Numbered from the stretch's first letter, positions 26,037-34,896 are shown. The stretch is 51,443 bases of DNA from Anaerolineae bacterium (GCA_022843385.1 JALHNT010000052.1:1-51443); one strand, 5' to 3'. Numbers and translations: made by a program. Notes: generated by a model from the letters alone, not told the origin.

Positions 26037-26366
26037 ATGGATAAATCGCTGCCCCAATTCAAAGCCCGGCCTCAGGAGGCGGTGGCCGCCTTCATGACGC
26101 GGGTGTTGAGCCACGATCCGGAACACAAGAAAACGCATCTGCGCGAAATCATCATTTACGATGACGGTCACTACCGCGCCATCTTCGCCCCGGCCTATTT
26201 CACGCTGCAACCGGGGCAGGCGGAACCGAGCAAGTCGCAGTGGAGCAACCTGAAGAAACGGATGAAGCGGCATGATCCGCAAGTGTTCGTGTTCAAGGAA
26301 ACCGGCGGCATTCGGCACCAGGACGAGGAATTGGTTTACGTGGACTTCGGGTTCTTCGCCCACTAG
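26037..26366 (+). CDS. small conserved-type protein, unknown
   Basis: A 109-residue soluble basic protein; family not recognised. HLREIIIYDDGHYRAIFAPAYF suggests two or three antiparallel strands, followed by a basic helix (SQWSNLKKRMKRHD) and VFVFKETG. Composition matches the GC-rich chromosome, unlike the ATPase gene just upstream, so it marks the right edge of that AT-rich insert. It ends 56 bases before fucI, with a TATAAT in between. Confidence 0.65.
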   Translation: MDKSLPQFKARPQEAVAAFMTRVLSHDPEHKKTHLREIIIYDDGHYRAIFAPAYFTLQPGQAEPSKSQWSNLKKRMKRHDPQVFVFKETGGIRHQDEELVYVDFGFFAH

Positions 26367-26371
26367 TGCGG

Positions 26372-26377
26372 TATAAT
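26372..26377 (+). promoter_or_regulatory. -10 promoter element of the sugar cassette
   Basis: TATAAT, with TG four bases upstream, lies 45 bases before the ATG of the isomerase gene. AAGGAG at 26411-26416 is a strong ribosome binding site six bases before that ATG. Confidence 0.55.
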
Positions 26378-26422
26378 CAGCGCCATGTTAGACGGTGAAA
26401 ATACTTTTTCAAGGAGCTATGC

Positions 26423-28075
26423 ATGGCAACCTACACTTTACCCGCGTTATCTGAACCGAAACCCCTGAAAGACAACGAAGCTATCCTGATTGCCAACGGC
26501 GATTTGCGCCTCTCGGCCAATCAGGTGTGCTGGCCGGCGCAGGAGGCGATGGAGAAACAGGTCGTCGCTGCCTTTAAGAAAGCTGGCATCAAGGTCATTC
26601 GTGGACACGCCTATGATCCAGAGCTGAAGCATGGCTTCATCTGGAACCAGCGCATGGGCATGGATGTATTCAAGACCATTCACCCGGATGCCAAGCTCAT
26701 CGTGGCCGAAGCGGTGTGGCAGTACAGCCATCATGTGCTGGCCGGGCTGCGGTCGCATCGCGGGCCGATCCTGACCGTCGCCAACTGGAGCGGCCAGTGG
26801 CCGGGGCTGGTGGGGATGCTCAACCTGAACGGGTCGCTGACCAAAGCCGGGGTGAAGTACAGCACCATCTGGAGTGAGGACTTCAAGGATGAGTTCTTCC
26901 TCAACAGCATCCGCGAATGGATCAACACCGGCACGATCACCCACGACACCAGCCACATCCGCGACCTGAAGAAGAAAGACCTGCCGGCAGCCGAACGTAA
27001 ACTAGGCGAGGCGCTGGCGAAGCAGCTCCAGCAGGAAAAGGCCATCATGGGCGTGTTCGATGAAGGCTGCATGGGTATGTACAACGCCATCATCGACGAT
27101 GAACTGCTCAACCCGATGGGTGTGTATAAGGAGCGCCTGAGCCAGTCGGCGCTGGTGGCCGGGATGCAACAAGTGAGTGATGCCGAAGCGCGTGCCTGCC
27201 GTAAATGGCTGGATGAACGCGGGATGACTTTTATGACCGGCAAGAACGATGAGACCGACTTGACCGACGGGCAAATCCTGCAACAGTGCAAGATGTATAT
27301 CGCCGCGACGCGCATCGCCGACGAGTTCGGCTGCTCGACCATCGGCATCCAGTATCAGCAGGGACTCAAGGATATGGCCCCGGCCTCCGATCTGGTCGAA
27401 GGGCTGCTGAACAATGTCGAGCGTCCGCCGGTTCATGCCGCCGGGAGCAAGCGCGAACTGTATGCCGGTGAAGCCCTGCCCCACTTCAACGAGGTCGATG
27501 AATGCGCTGGCGTGGACGGGCTGGTGACCAACCGGGTGTGGAAGGCGATGGGGCTGGACCCGGCCAATACGCTGCATGACCTGCGCTATGGCGAAAGCTA
27601 TGCCGACAAGAAGGGCAGCGACTTCGTCTGGGTATTCCTGATTTCCGGGGCAGCCCCCGCCAGCCATTTCATCGATGGCTACGCCGGGGCATCCAGCGAA
27701 CGCCAGCCGCCGATGTACTTCCGCCTGGGTGGTGGGACGCTGAAGGGGATCAGCAAGCCGGGCGAGATCGTGTGGAGCCGGGTTTATGTGATGGATGGCG
27801 AACTGCACTGTGACATCGGGCGCGCTTCGGTGGTGAAGCTGCCCAAGAAAGAGACCGAACGTCGTTGGAAGCTGACCACCCCCCAGTGGCCGATCATGCA
27901 CGCCGTGCTGCACGGCATCAGCCGCGACCAGATGATGGGGCGGCACAAGGCCAATCATATTCAGGTGGCTTACGGCAACGATGCCGCGAGCGCGGACAAA
28001 GCACTGGCCGCCAAAGCCGCGATGATGAGTGAGTTGGGGATCAAGGTGCATCTGTGTGGTGATGTAAAGCTCTAA
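26423..28075 (+). CDS. L-fucose isomerase-like protein
   Basis: A 550-residue protein resembling the L-fucose/L-arabinose isomerase family, which interconverts aldoses and ketoses with a divalent metal. Supporting segments include LIANGDLRLS at the start, the acidic VDECAGVDGLV and the C-terminal PQWPIMHAVLHGI; catalytic Glu/Asp/His cannot be assigned with certainty. It is the first gene after a TATAAT promoter, upstream of a cupin phosphoglucose isomerase and an FGGY kinase, matching the isomerase-kinase logic of fucose or pentose breakdown. A hairpin follows the gene. Substrate uncertain. Confidence 0.75.
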   Translation: MATYTLPALSEPKPLKDNEAILIANGDLRLSANQVCWPAQEAMEKQVVAAFKKAGIKVIRGHAYDPELKHGFIWNQRMGMDVFKTIHPDAKLIVAEAVWQYSHHVLAGLRSHRGPILTVANWSGQWPGLVGMLNLNGSLTKAGVKYSTIWSEDFKDEFFLNSIREWINTGTITHDTSHIRDLKKKDLPAAERKLGEALAKQLQQEKAIMGVFDEGCMGMYNAIIDDELLNPMGVYKERLSQSALVAGMQQVSDAEARACRKWLDERGMTFMTGKNDETDLTDGQILQQCKMYIAATRIADEFGCSTIGIQYQQGLKDMAPASDLVEGLLNNVERPPVHAAGSKRELYAGEALPHFNEVDECAGVDGLVTNRVWKAMGLDPANTLHDLRYGESYADKKGSDFVWVFLISGAAPASHFIDGYAGASSERQPPMYFRLGGGTLKGISKPGEIVWSRVYVMDGELHCDIGRASVVKLPKKETERRWKLTTPQWPIMHAVLHGISRDQMMGRHKANHIQVAYGNDAASADKALAAKAAMMSELGIKVHLCGDVKL

Positions 28076-28111
28076 AGCGGACGTGACTGCCTTGACGAGT
28101 CACGCTTGACA

Positions 28112-28160
28112 CGACCTCACCCCCAGACCTGTCTCCCTGAACAGAGGCGGGGTGAGGTCG
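28112..28160. repeat. long intergenic hairpin after the isomerase gene
   Basis: The 12-base perfect stem CGACCTCACCCC / GGGGTGAGGTCG encloses 25 bases. A smaller stem GTGACT / AGTCAC precedes it at 28085-28102. There is no T-tract, so it may stabilise the transcript or attenuate rather than terminate. CCTCACCCCC-type sequence also occurs at 34816, pointing to a dispersed family. Confidence 0.7.
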
Positions 28161-28195
28161 ATTAGTTGAAGTTATCCTGCAAGCAATATTGAGCA

Positions 28196-28588
28196 ATGGT
28201 TATGGCACACTTAAGCAGTTTTGAAGACCTGATCGTCTGGCAGAAATCACGCGAACTGACAGGGTTGGTGTACGTCATTACGCGGAATGAGGGTTTCCAG
28301 CATCGCGGGTTGGCCGAAAACATGCAAAGCCTGTCGGTCACGATTGGTGGCAAGATCGCCAATGCCTTCGGCTCGATGGGAACCGACCACAGCCAGCAGA
28401 TGCTCAATCTGGCGAAGGCGGCCTGCAACGGGTTGAAGCTGGAACTGACAGCCGCGTATGAGCGCCAGCTCATGACGCCACAGGAGTATGACAATCTGTA
28501 TGCGCGGACGGTCGAAATCCGGCAGTATTTATTTGAACTGGAACATACCTTCGCGTTGTTCGCCCCGCGCGATGAAGACATGGAGTGA
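28196..28588 (+). CDS. four-helix-bundle protein (23S rRNA intervening-sequence family)
   Basis: A 130-residue protein of the four-helix-bundle family first seen in 23S rRNA intervening sequences. The signature opening FEDLIVWQKSRELTGLVY is present, followed by three further amphipathic helices (QSLSVTIGGKIANAFG, LNLAKAACNGLKLEL, EYDNLYARTVEIRQYLFEL). Related proteins form pentamers and bind nucleic acid; Avd of diversity-generating retroelements is a relative, but no reverse transcriptase is here. An in-frame ATG at 28202 is an alternative start. It is embedded in the sugar cassette; its role there is unclear. Confidence 0.85.
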   Translation: MVMAHLSSFEDLIVWQKSRELTGLVYVITRNEGFQHRGLAENMQSLSVTIGGKIANAFGSMGTDHSQQMLNLAKAACNGLKLELTAAYERQLMTPQEYDNLYARTVEIRQYLFELEHTFALFAPRDEDME

Positions 28589-28593
28589 TGCAC

Positions 28594-29169
28594 ATGACTT
28601 ACATGCCCCCCTTCACCAAACTGGTTGATCTGCAAGCCGGGATCATCCCCGATGCGGTGATGGTGCAGCGGCGCTATCTGGCTGACCTGAAGGGATTGTT
28701 CGCGGACCCGGCGGCAGAGGCTGCGCTGATGGCCGATAATCCGCTGCTGTACGAGGTGCAGGAAGCGACCGAGAATCCGATTGAAGAAGGCCAACTGCGC
28801 TACTCGACCACCATCATTTACCCCGGCAAGGTGGGGGATGAATACTTCTTCACCAAAGGCCACTTTCACGCCAAAGGGGATCGCGCTGAGTTGTATCTGG
28901 GGCTGTCGGGGCAGGGTTATCTACTGTTGATGAGTCCCGAAGGCGAGATCAACGTTCAGCCGATGAAGACCGGCTCGGCGGCCTATGTCCCGCCCTACTG
29001 GGCGCACCGGACGATCAACGTCGGCAGCGAGAACTTCGTCTTCTTCGCCTGTTATCCAGCGGATGCAGGGTATGACTATGCTTCGATCGCGCAGAAGGGC
29101 TTCTCGTCGCTGGTCGTGGAACAGAATGGGCATCCCCAACTGATACCGAATCCGAAGTGGGCGAAGTGA
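28594..29169 (+). CDS. cupin-type glucose-6-phosphate isomerase
   Basis: A 191-residue cupin of the archaeal-type phosphoglucose isomerase family, which interconverts glucose-6-phosphate and fructose-6-phosphate with a bound metal. The metal motif is TKGHFHAKGDRAELY (His, His, Glu), with a second cupin motif around YVPPYWAHRTINVG. The start is placed at 28594 because GGAG lies at 28582-28585; GTG 28585 and ATG 28588 overlap the previous stop and are alternatives. It is unusual to find it between a fucose-type isomerase and an FGGY kinase. Confidence 0.88.
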   Translation: MTYMPPFTKLVDLQAGIIPDAVMVQRRYLADLKGLFADPAAEAALMADNPLLYEVQEATENPIEEGQLRYSTTIIYPGKVGDEYFFTKGHFHAKGDRAELYLGLSGQGYLLLMSPEGEINVQPMKTGSAAYVPPYWAHRTINVGSENFVFFACYPADAGYDYASIAQKGFSSLVVEQNGHPQLIPNPKWAK

Positions 29170-29741
29170 GCGAAAGACAGGCGATGGTCGCGGCTTTCCA
29201 GAAGCGCAAGATGACCGCAACGGAATACGCTCAACTCGATGTATCCCATCAGCCGATGGAACTGCTGGACGGGGAACTCATCATCATGCCAAGCCCCAGC
29301 CCCAAACATCAGAATGTCAATCTGCAAACGGTTCAACTCCTGCTGCGGCTTAAACCCAACGGGCAGATCTTCTATGCGCCGATTGATCTGTATCTGGATG
29401 ACCTGAACATCCCGCAGCCGGACATCGTGTGGGTCGCTGCGGGTGGACGCTGCCAGATCAGCGAGACGCGGCTGGAAGGCCCGCCGGAACTGATCGTCGA
29501 AATCTTCTCGCCAGGGACCGAACGGCGTGATCGCAAAGAGAAGTTTGAGTTGGTTCAGGCGCACCGGGTCAGCGAATACTGGATGATCCATCCGATTGAG
29601 CAGTACGTTCAGGTCTATGTCCTGCGTGGGAGCGAGTACCATTATCTGGGGTTGTTCGCGCCTGGCGAAACCTTTGTCTCGCCCGCGCTGGGTGATGTGA
29701 CGGTTGACGTCAGCATGATCTTCAATGAACAGGGATTCTGA
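29166..29741 (+). CDS. Uma2-family (DUF820) PD-(D/E)XK nuclease-like protein
   Basis: A 191-residue member of the Uma2/DUF820 family, with a restriction-endonuclease-like fold. Motifs: KMTATEYAQLD, MELLDGELIIMPSPSPKHQ, the nuclease Asp in QPDIVWV, Glu in LIVEIFSPGT, then RDRKEKFELV and VSEYWMIHP. The family is expanded in cyanobacteria and Chloroflexota and its role is unknown. GTG 29166 overlaps the previous stop as GTGA; GTG 29157 and ATG 29184 are alternatives. Active-site residues appear intact. Confidence 0.87.
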   Translation: MSERQAMVAAFQKRKMTATEYAQLDVSHQPMELLDGELIIMPSPSPKHQNVNLQTVQLLLRLKPNGQIFYAPIDLYLDDLNIPQPDIVWVAAGGRCQISETRLEGPPELIVEIFSPGTERRDRKEKFELVQAHRVSEYWMIHPIEQYVQVYVLRGSEYHYLGLFAPGETFVSPALGDVTVDVSMIFNEQGF

Positions 29742-29762
29742 CTCGGCGCAAAGGTTATCACA

Positions 29763-31298
29763 ATGAAACACTACATCCTGGCCCATGACCTCGGCACCAC
29801 CGGCAACAAAGCCACGCTCTATGACCGCGAGGGGAAGCTGGTGGGCAGCGCGTTTGATGCCTACAACACGTTCTTTGAACACACCGGCTGGGCGGAGCAG
29901 AACCCGAATGATTGGTGGCAGGCGGTGTGTAACTCGACGCGCAAGCTGCTGGGGCAGGTGCCAGGGCTGCGGACGGATGAGATCGCCTGTATCACCTTCA
30001 GCGGGCAGATGATGGGCTGTGTCGCCCTGGATAAGAACGCCCGTCCGCTGCGGAATGCCATCATCTGGGCCGATCAGCGGGCGGTGGAACAGGAACGCTG
30101 GCTGGGTGAACGGGTATCAGCCAAGGATGTTTACCGCATCACCGGCCATCGTCTGAGCGCATCGTATTCGCTGCCCAAGATGTTGTGGCTGCGCGATCAT
30201 CAGCCGGAGGTGTACCAGGCGGCGCACAAATTTGTTCATGCCAAGGATGCGATGGTGGCGCGTCTGACAGGGCAGTTCGTCACCGAGCCGTCGGATGGCT
30301 CCAGCATGAACCTGTACGATCTGGAGCGCGGCGTGTGGTCGGAGACGATTGTCCAGGCCGCCGGACTGAACCCGGAGCAACTGCCCGAACTGAAGCGCTC
30401 GATTGATGTGGTCGGGCATCTGCTGCCGGCGGTAGCCGAAGAAGTCGGGCTGCCGGCCGGGACGCCGGTGGTCATCGGCGGGGGGGACGGCTCATGTGCA
30501 GCAGTCGGTGCAGGTGTGTGGCGCGAGGGCGCAGCTTACAACTACATCGGCTCATCCTCGTGGATCGCGCTGACCACTGACAAGCCGATTTATGACCCGA
30601 ACCAGAAAACCTTCACCTTCGCCCATATCATCCCGGATCGCTTCATGCCGACCGGGACAATGCAGGCGGCGGGGGCTTCGTATCAATGGACGCGCGACCA
30701 GCTCTCGCCGCTGGAGATCGAGGCGGCGCGGACGCTGGGGGTGAGTCCGTATGAGCTGATGAACCTGGGGGCGGAGAAATCCCCGCCGGGGGCGAACGGC
30801 CTGATCTACCTGCCCTACCTGATGGGCGAACGCAGCCCGCGCTGGAACCCCAGGGCGCGCGGTGGCTTCATCGGACTGACCATTCGCCACAGCCGGGCCG
30901 ACATGGTGCGGGCGGTGCTGGAAGGGGTGACGATGAACCTGCGGGTGATCCTGGAAGCCTTCCGCCAGCAGGGAGCAGCCATCAGCGCGATGCGGGTGAT
31001 CGGCGGGGGCAGCCGGGGACGCTTCTGGAACCAGATCATGGCCGATATGTACGGGATGCCGGTGCAGCGCTTGGCGATCCTGGAAGAAGCCACCTCGATG
31101 GGTGCGGCAGTGGCCGGCGGGGTGGGGGTGGGGCTGTACCCGGATTTCTCGATCAGCGAGCAGATGAATCCTATCGTCAGCACGGTGGAACCGAACCCAC
31201 AGGCCGCCAGGGCTTACGAGTCGCTTTACCCGATTTTTGAAGCCTGTTACCAGCAACTCCTGCCGATCTACGATATGCTGGCCGAACGCGAACGGTGA
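29763..31298 (+). CDS. FGGY-family carbohydrate kinase (xylulokinase-like)
   Basis: A 511-residue sugar kinase phosphorylating a ketose with ATP. The N-domain has HDLGTTGNKA (phosphate-1 loop) and SGQMMG (80-85), resembling SGQMHG of xylulokinases; the catalytic Asp242 is in GGGDGS. GERSPRWNPRARGGFIGL and VIGGGSRGRFWNQIMADM are the C-domain FGGY signatures. Paired with the fucose-isomerase-like gene it would phosphorylate the ketose product (xylulose, ribulose or fuculose type). AAAGG precedes the ATG. It is the last gene of the cassette. Confidence 0.9.
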   Translation: MKHYILAHDLGTTGNKATLYDREGKLVGSAFDAYNTFFEHTGWAEQNPNDWWQAVCNSTRKLLGQVPGLRTDEIACITFSGQMMGCVALDKNARPLRNAIIWADQRAVEQERWLGERVSAKDVYRITGHRLSASYSLPKMLWLRDHQPEVYQAAHKFVHAKDAMVARLTGQFVTEPSDGSSMNLYDLERGVWSETIVQAAGLNPEQLPELKRSIDVVGHLLPAVAEEVGLPAGTPVVIGGGDGSCAAVGAGVWREGAAYNYIGSSSWIALTTDKPIYDPNQKTFTFAHIIPDRFMPTGTMQAAGASYQWTRDQLSPLEIEAARTLGVSPYELMNLGAEKSPPGANGLIYLPYLMGERSPRWNPRARGGFIGLTIRHSRADMVRAVLEGVTMNLRVILEAFRQQGAAISAMRVIGGGSRGRFWNQIMADMYGMPVQRLAILEEATSMGAAVAGGVGVGLYPDFSISEQMNPIVSTVEPNPQAARAYESLYPIFEACYQQLLPIYDMLAERER

Positions 31299-31321
31299 GA
31301 AGTTACTAGTTGCTAGTTATT

Positions 31322-31600
31322 AGTTGATTCGCAACGTTCGTCAGATTCGTCAGATTCGCATCAGTCCTTTTTTCGATTCGTGAATCATGGACACTGGTTT
31401 TCCCTCAAACGTTGCAACTGCAAGAATCCCGTTTTGTGCAACTCCAGTTTTGTGTCGTCGTCGTCGTCGGACAGACAAAGACACAGACATAGAAACCAAC
31501 ACAGAGGACACAGAGCGAAAACCGAGTGAATCTGCGTAAAATTCTGCAAATTCTGCAACTGCAAAAGCTCCTTTTTGCAGGCTGTGAATCATGGCGGTGG
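31322..31600 (-). repeat. composite long intergenic repeat, copy C (inverted)
   Basis: Read on the minus strand this contains the blocks of copies A and B: a CTCTGTGTCCTCTGTGTTGG run, GTCTGTCCGACGACGACGAC, ACACAAAACTGGAGTTGCAC, and GCGAATCTGACGAATCTGAC. The block order is as in the other two copies, but the first half (GTACCAAAAAGTTT and the palindrome) is missing. It fills the gap between the FGGY kinase and the GT4 gene. Confidence 0.75.
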
Positions 31601-31710
31601 GCTGGCGGAGCCGGATCAGGTCTCTAGTGGTCTGAATGACCTCTGATGTTTTGGCGAACGTATCGCATGTTAGGCGTTACATAGTTCGCTTGCAGACGAA
31701 CTCTTGGATG

Positions 31711-32730
31711 TCAATCAGATAGGGCGAACTGTTGTTTGCCCAGTCTTTCAATAAATAGACTGATGTTTGCATTCACTTTCTGTGGATCGAACCGTTTCTT
31801 GACATAGCGGCGTCCGGCTATTCCCATTCTTGCTGCCAAGGCTGGCTGAGTCCAGAGGGTTTGAATTGCATCCTTCATTGCTTGGACATCATGCGGAGGA
31901 ACTAATATTCCCGTTTCGCCGTCTTGGACAAAAGTCTCCATACCTCCTGTGCGTGTAGCAATTACTGCTTTGCCGATTGCACTGGCTTCAATTGCAGCAT
32001 TAATGCCCGCACCGCTATGAGTTGTGGCTTCTAGTGGAACTATCATGAAACGCATACGATGGTAGCGCTTGATTAGTTCTTCTTCAGATACCCAATCAAC
32101 TACTTTGACCCATTTGGGAACATGAATTTTGACTTTACGCTGAAGTTGGTCGCCAAATTTACTGGAGATGAATAATTCTGTATGGTACTCAGGTAGTTGA
32201 CTGAGGGCAGCGATGAGAGTGTTGTAATCCCTTTTTGCTACTCCCGCGCTCATTATTGGACCATCATAGGCTATGTCTGATTCGCTAACCATATCAATAT
32301 ACTTCGACGATTCATATTGGAAGAGCTGATCTGGCTTTACACCAAAGTATTCCATCAAGAATTGTTTACTCTCATCAGATATGAAGCCAATGCCATCCCA
32401 TTTCTTCACTACACCGGTCAATCGGGCGAACTTGGCCTTCCCTGGCGAACTCATGTGATGGGCGATCACAATCAACGGCTTACGTAGGCCCATGAAGGAG
32501 AGTGGAATACCGACCTTTTCAGAACCTGCCCATATCACATCACCGCACTGTTCATAGAGCTTAACATGAAAAGCCAGAGAGACATCTAACCGGATTAACT
32601 CTTCAATTTTCCGCCACCACTTTGGTGTATGTTCAATCACATTGACCAGTTGGATTTGAGTACCACTCTCAGAGTCATGCAAGGTCAATTTTCCATATTC
32701 AACTCGTAGTATTTTGGGCCGACCAATCAC
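31711..32730 (-). CDS. GT4-family glycosyltransferase
   Basis: A 339-residue group 1 (GT-B fold) glycosyltransferase using a nucleotide sugar. The C-terminal domain shows AAIEASAIGKAVIATRTGGM and DGETGILVPPHDVQAM, the donor-binding region; the first Glu of the EX7E motif is not evident (THSGAGINAAIE). SAGVAKRDYNTLIAAL marks the inter-domain region. There is no signal peptide. The start is GTG, with GGAGAG upstream. Gene and flanks are more AT-rich than average, and no other surface-polysaccharide gene adjoins it, so it may be an acquired piece. Confidence 0.88.
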   Translation of the reverse strand: MIGRPKILRVEYGKLTLHDSESGTQIQLVNVIEHTPKWWRKIEELIRLDVSLAFHVKLYEQCGDVIWAGSEKVGIPLSFMGLRKPLIVIAHHMSSPGKAKFARLTGVVKKWDGIGFISDESKQFLMEYFGVKPDQLFQYESSKYIDMVSESDIAYDGPIMSAGVAKRDYNTLIAALSQLPEYHTELFISSKFGDQLQRKVKIHVPKWVKVVDWVSEEELIKRYHRMRFMIVPLEATTHSGAGINAAIEASAIGKAVIATRTGGMETFVQDGETGILVPPHDVQAMKDAIQTLWTQPALAARMGIAGRRYVKKRFDPQKVNANISLFIERLGKQQFALSD

Positions 32731-33230
32731 TCATTCTCTCCGTTGAATACTTTACTCGTAGTATTATTACTATCCACAATAGTCTGCTGTGTTGAGAAGA
32801 AAGGCTCATTCATGGCAGGCGAATTGAAGAAAAGGTGCTGGCGAAAACTCTAGGTACATGTGTGTCTATTTCGTAATGGGCTCTAGCTGCTCTGCACATT
32901 CAGGCACGAAGTGTTTGTATAGCGGTACCCGACCGTATTCGATAAGGTGAACATAGCAATATATTCCAAGATCTTCAACGATTTAATTCACATATAGCTA
33001 GTTACTTATGTCATTGACATTTTAAGTTATCAAAGATGAGTTAAAATATAGTGAAGACTTAATAAAATTTAATATACATCGAAGTGAATGAAAGATGTGT
33101 AGATGTCTCCACCGAGATTGCTCAAGCTGTTGACTGAATTTGTACAAAGTGGTGATATTTCATGTTATATATTTGCCGTTCGTAGATATTCAAGCTATCA
33201 CCCATTAACCCTTATCCGCTGGCAGGGTTC
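32731..33230. other. AT-rich gene-free stretch
   Basis: About 500 bases without a credible reading frame, strikingly AT-rich between 32980 and 33180. It holds promoter-like runs (AGTTAAAATATAGTGAAG and TTAATAAAATTTAATATAC) but no gene for them to serve. TAATAC about 20 bases upstream of the GT4 GTG may be its -10. I see no tRNA, terminator hairpin or phage attachment repeat. Confidence 0.5.
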
Positions 33231-33286
33231 ACAAAGCGGGGGGAGCGCGGTACAATGCCGCAGCGATCCCGGATGAGGAGTGACCG

Positions 33287-34144
33287 ATGCCAGACGATCT
33301 GCGCTGGACGAGTTTTGACCTGATTTTCTTCGACTGTGACAGCACCCTTTCGAGCATCGAAGGCATCGACGAGCTGGCGCGCTTCAAGGGCAAAGAATGG
33401 CGCGTCGGTGTGTTGACCGAGAAGGCGATGAACGGCGATCTCGACCTGAGCGAGGTCTATGGCAAGCGGCTGCAAGCCATCCGCCCGACGCGCGGTCAGT
33501 TGAAAGCGGTCGAGGAAAAATACTGGGAGACGCTGGTGCCGGATGCTCAGGCAGTGGTGGCGGCGCTGCGCTTCCTGAACAAGCAGGTGTTCATCGTCAG
33601 CGGCGGGCTGGCGGAGCCGGTGCGCGGCTTCGGCAAACGGCTGGGCGTCCCCGCCGAGAATATCCGCGCGGTGGAACTGGAATACAACGAACTCTCCGGC
33701 AACTGGTGGCAGTATTATCAACATGACACCCAGCACGGCCAGACCTACCTCGATCACGATGAAGGCCCGCTGACGGTTTCCAGCGGCAAGCCGGCCATCA
33801 TTCAGGCGCTGGCGGGCGCGAAGCACGGGCGGCGCATGATGATCGGCGATGGCGCGTCTGATCTGGCGGCGCGGTCGGTGGTCGATCTGTTCGTCGGCTT
33901 CGGCGGCGTGGTCAAGCGTGAGAAGGTCATGAAAGGCGCGGATGTCTTCGTGGCGGTCAATTCGCTGGCACCGGTGCTGCCGCTGGCGGTGGGGCCGTCG
34001 GCCTATGCCCGGCTGATCGGCACGCCCTATCAGGCGGTGTATGATCGCGGGTTGGCGCTGATCCGCGACCAGGTCAGCACGCTGATTCAATCCCCCGAAC
34101 TCCAGGCGACGTTTCTCGGCGCATTCGCCGCGCTGAATCGATAG
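33287..34144 (+). CDS. phosphoserine phosphatase-like HAD hydrolase
   Basis: A 285-residue HAD-superfamily phosphatase. Motif I is FFDCDSTLSSIEGID with nucleophile Asp and acid/base Asp, the pattern typical of SerB; motif II is FIVSGG; motif IV is MIGDGASDL. It probably removes phosphate from phosphoserine, the last step of serine synthesis; serA lies 3.7 kb downstream on the same strand. The C-terminal extension of about 70 residues is longer than usual for SerB. GAGGAG precedes the ATG. It is followed at eight bases by a second HAD gene. Confidence 0.8.
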   Translation: MPDDLRWTSFDLIFFDCDSTLSSIEGIDELARFKGKEWRVGVLTEKAMNGDLDLSEVYGKRLQAIRPTRGQLKAVEEKYWETLVPDAQAVVAALRFLNKQVFIVSGGLAEPVRGFGKRLGVPAENIRAVELEYNELSGNWWQYYQHDTQHGQTYLDHDEGPLTVSSGKPAIIQALAGAKHGRRMMIGDGASDLAARSVVDLFVGFGGVVKREKVMKGADVFVAVNSLAPVLPLAVGPSAYARLIGTPYQAVYDRGLALIRDQVSTLIQSPELQATFLGAFAALNR

Positions 34145-34152
34145 GATACGAC

Positions 34153-34809
34153 ATGCAGTTTGACGCGATTATCTTTGATATGGATGGCCTGCTGGTCGAT
34201 TCGGAGCCGGTGTGGTACGAGGTCGAGGAAGAAGTCTTCGCCATGCACGGCATCAAGATTGAGTTGGAAGTCCGCAACCGCTTCGTCGGGCTGCGGAATG
34301 ATGAGTTCCTGCACGGCCTGCGCGATCACTATCAACTGGACATCAGCCCGCAGCTTTTGCACGACGAGGTCATGGCGCGGATGCTGCAAGTGGCGGCGCA
34401 CAAAGCCCGTCCCATGCCGGGCGTGAGCGAGATGCTGGATTATGTGCGGGAACAGAACATCCCCTCCGCCATCGCCTCCAGTTCGCCGCTGGCGCTGATC
34501 GAGTGCATCGTCGAGGGTCACCAGTGGAATGATCTGTTCCTCAGCCTGTGTTCAGCCGAGTTCCTGGCGCGGGGCAAACCGGCACCGGATGTTTATCTGA
34601 AAGCGGCGGAGCAGATCGGCATTCGCCCGGAGCGCTGTCTGGCGCTGGAGGATAGTCCGAATGGGGCGCGGGCCGCCATTGCAGCCGGCATGACCTGTTA
34701 TGCCGTGCCGGATCTGTCACACACCAGCCTGAGCGCTTTTGATGGCGTGAATGCCACTTTGTTCGATAGTTTGCACAGCGTCCTGAAGGCGCTGCGTCAG
34801 GCCGAGTGA
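34153..34809 (+). CDS. HAD hydrolase, beta-phosphoglucomutase/sugar phosphatase type
   Basis: A 218-residue HAD subfamily IA protein. Motif I is FDMDGLLVDSEPVWYE, motif II IASSSPL, motif III Lys in RGKPAPDVYLKA, and motif IV LALEDSPNGARAAIAAG. The DGLLVDSEP form fits 2-deoxyglucose-6-phosphatase (YniC/HxpB) or beta-phosphoglucomutase-type enzymes that act on hexose phosphates. It lies eight bases after the SerB-like gene, probably in one transcript. A palindrome and a dispersed repeat follow. Confidence 0.9.
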   Translation: MQFDAIIFDMDGLLVDSEPVWYEVEEEVFAMHGIKIELEVRNRFVGLRNDEFLHGLRDHYQLDISPQLLHDEVMARMLQVAAHKARPMPGVSEMLDYVREQNIPSAIASSSPLALIECIVEGHQWNDLFLSLCSAEFLARGKPAPDVYLKAAEQIGIRPERCLALEDSPNGARAAIAAGMTCYAVPDLSHTSLSAFDGVNATLFDSLHSVLKALRQAE

Positions 34810-34876
34810 GCGATGAGAAGCCCTCACCCCCTGACCCCCTGCCTTGAAAGTAGGCCTTTCGATTGGATGTCCGCCG

Positions 34877-34896
34877 CCGAGGGGTTAACCCCTCGG
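34877..34896. terminator. 20-base palindrome after the HAD genes
   Basis: CCGAGGGGTTAACCCCTCGG is self-complementary and followed by CTAACCTTTT, a weak T-run. It may end the HAD transcript. It resembles the glnA terminator core (GAGGTTAACCCCTC). Confidence 0.45.

Noticed and set aside
27002..28051. 349-codon frame opposite the fucose-isomerase-like gene
   Set aside because: No ribosome site, no motifs, and His/Pro-rich shadow composition.
28196..28588. Diversity-generating retroelement suggested by the Avd-related four-helix-bundle gene
   Set aside because: No reverse transcriptase gene and no template/variable repeat pair is visible nearby.
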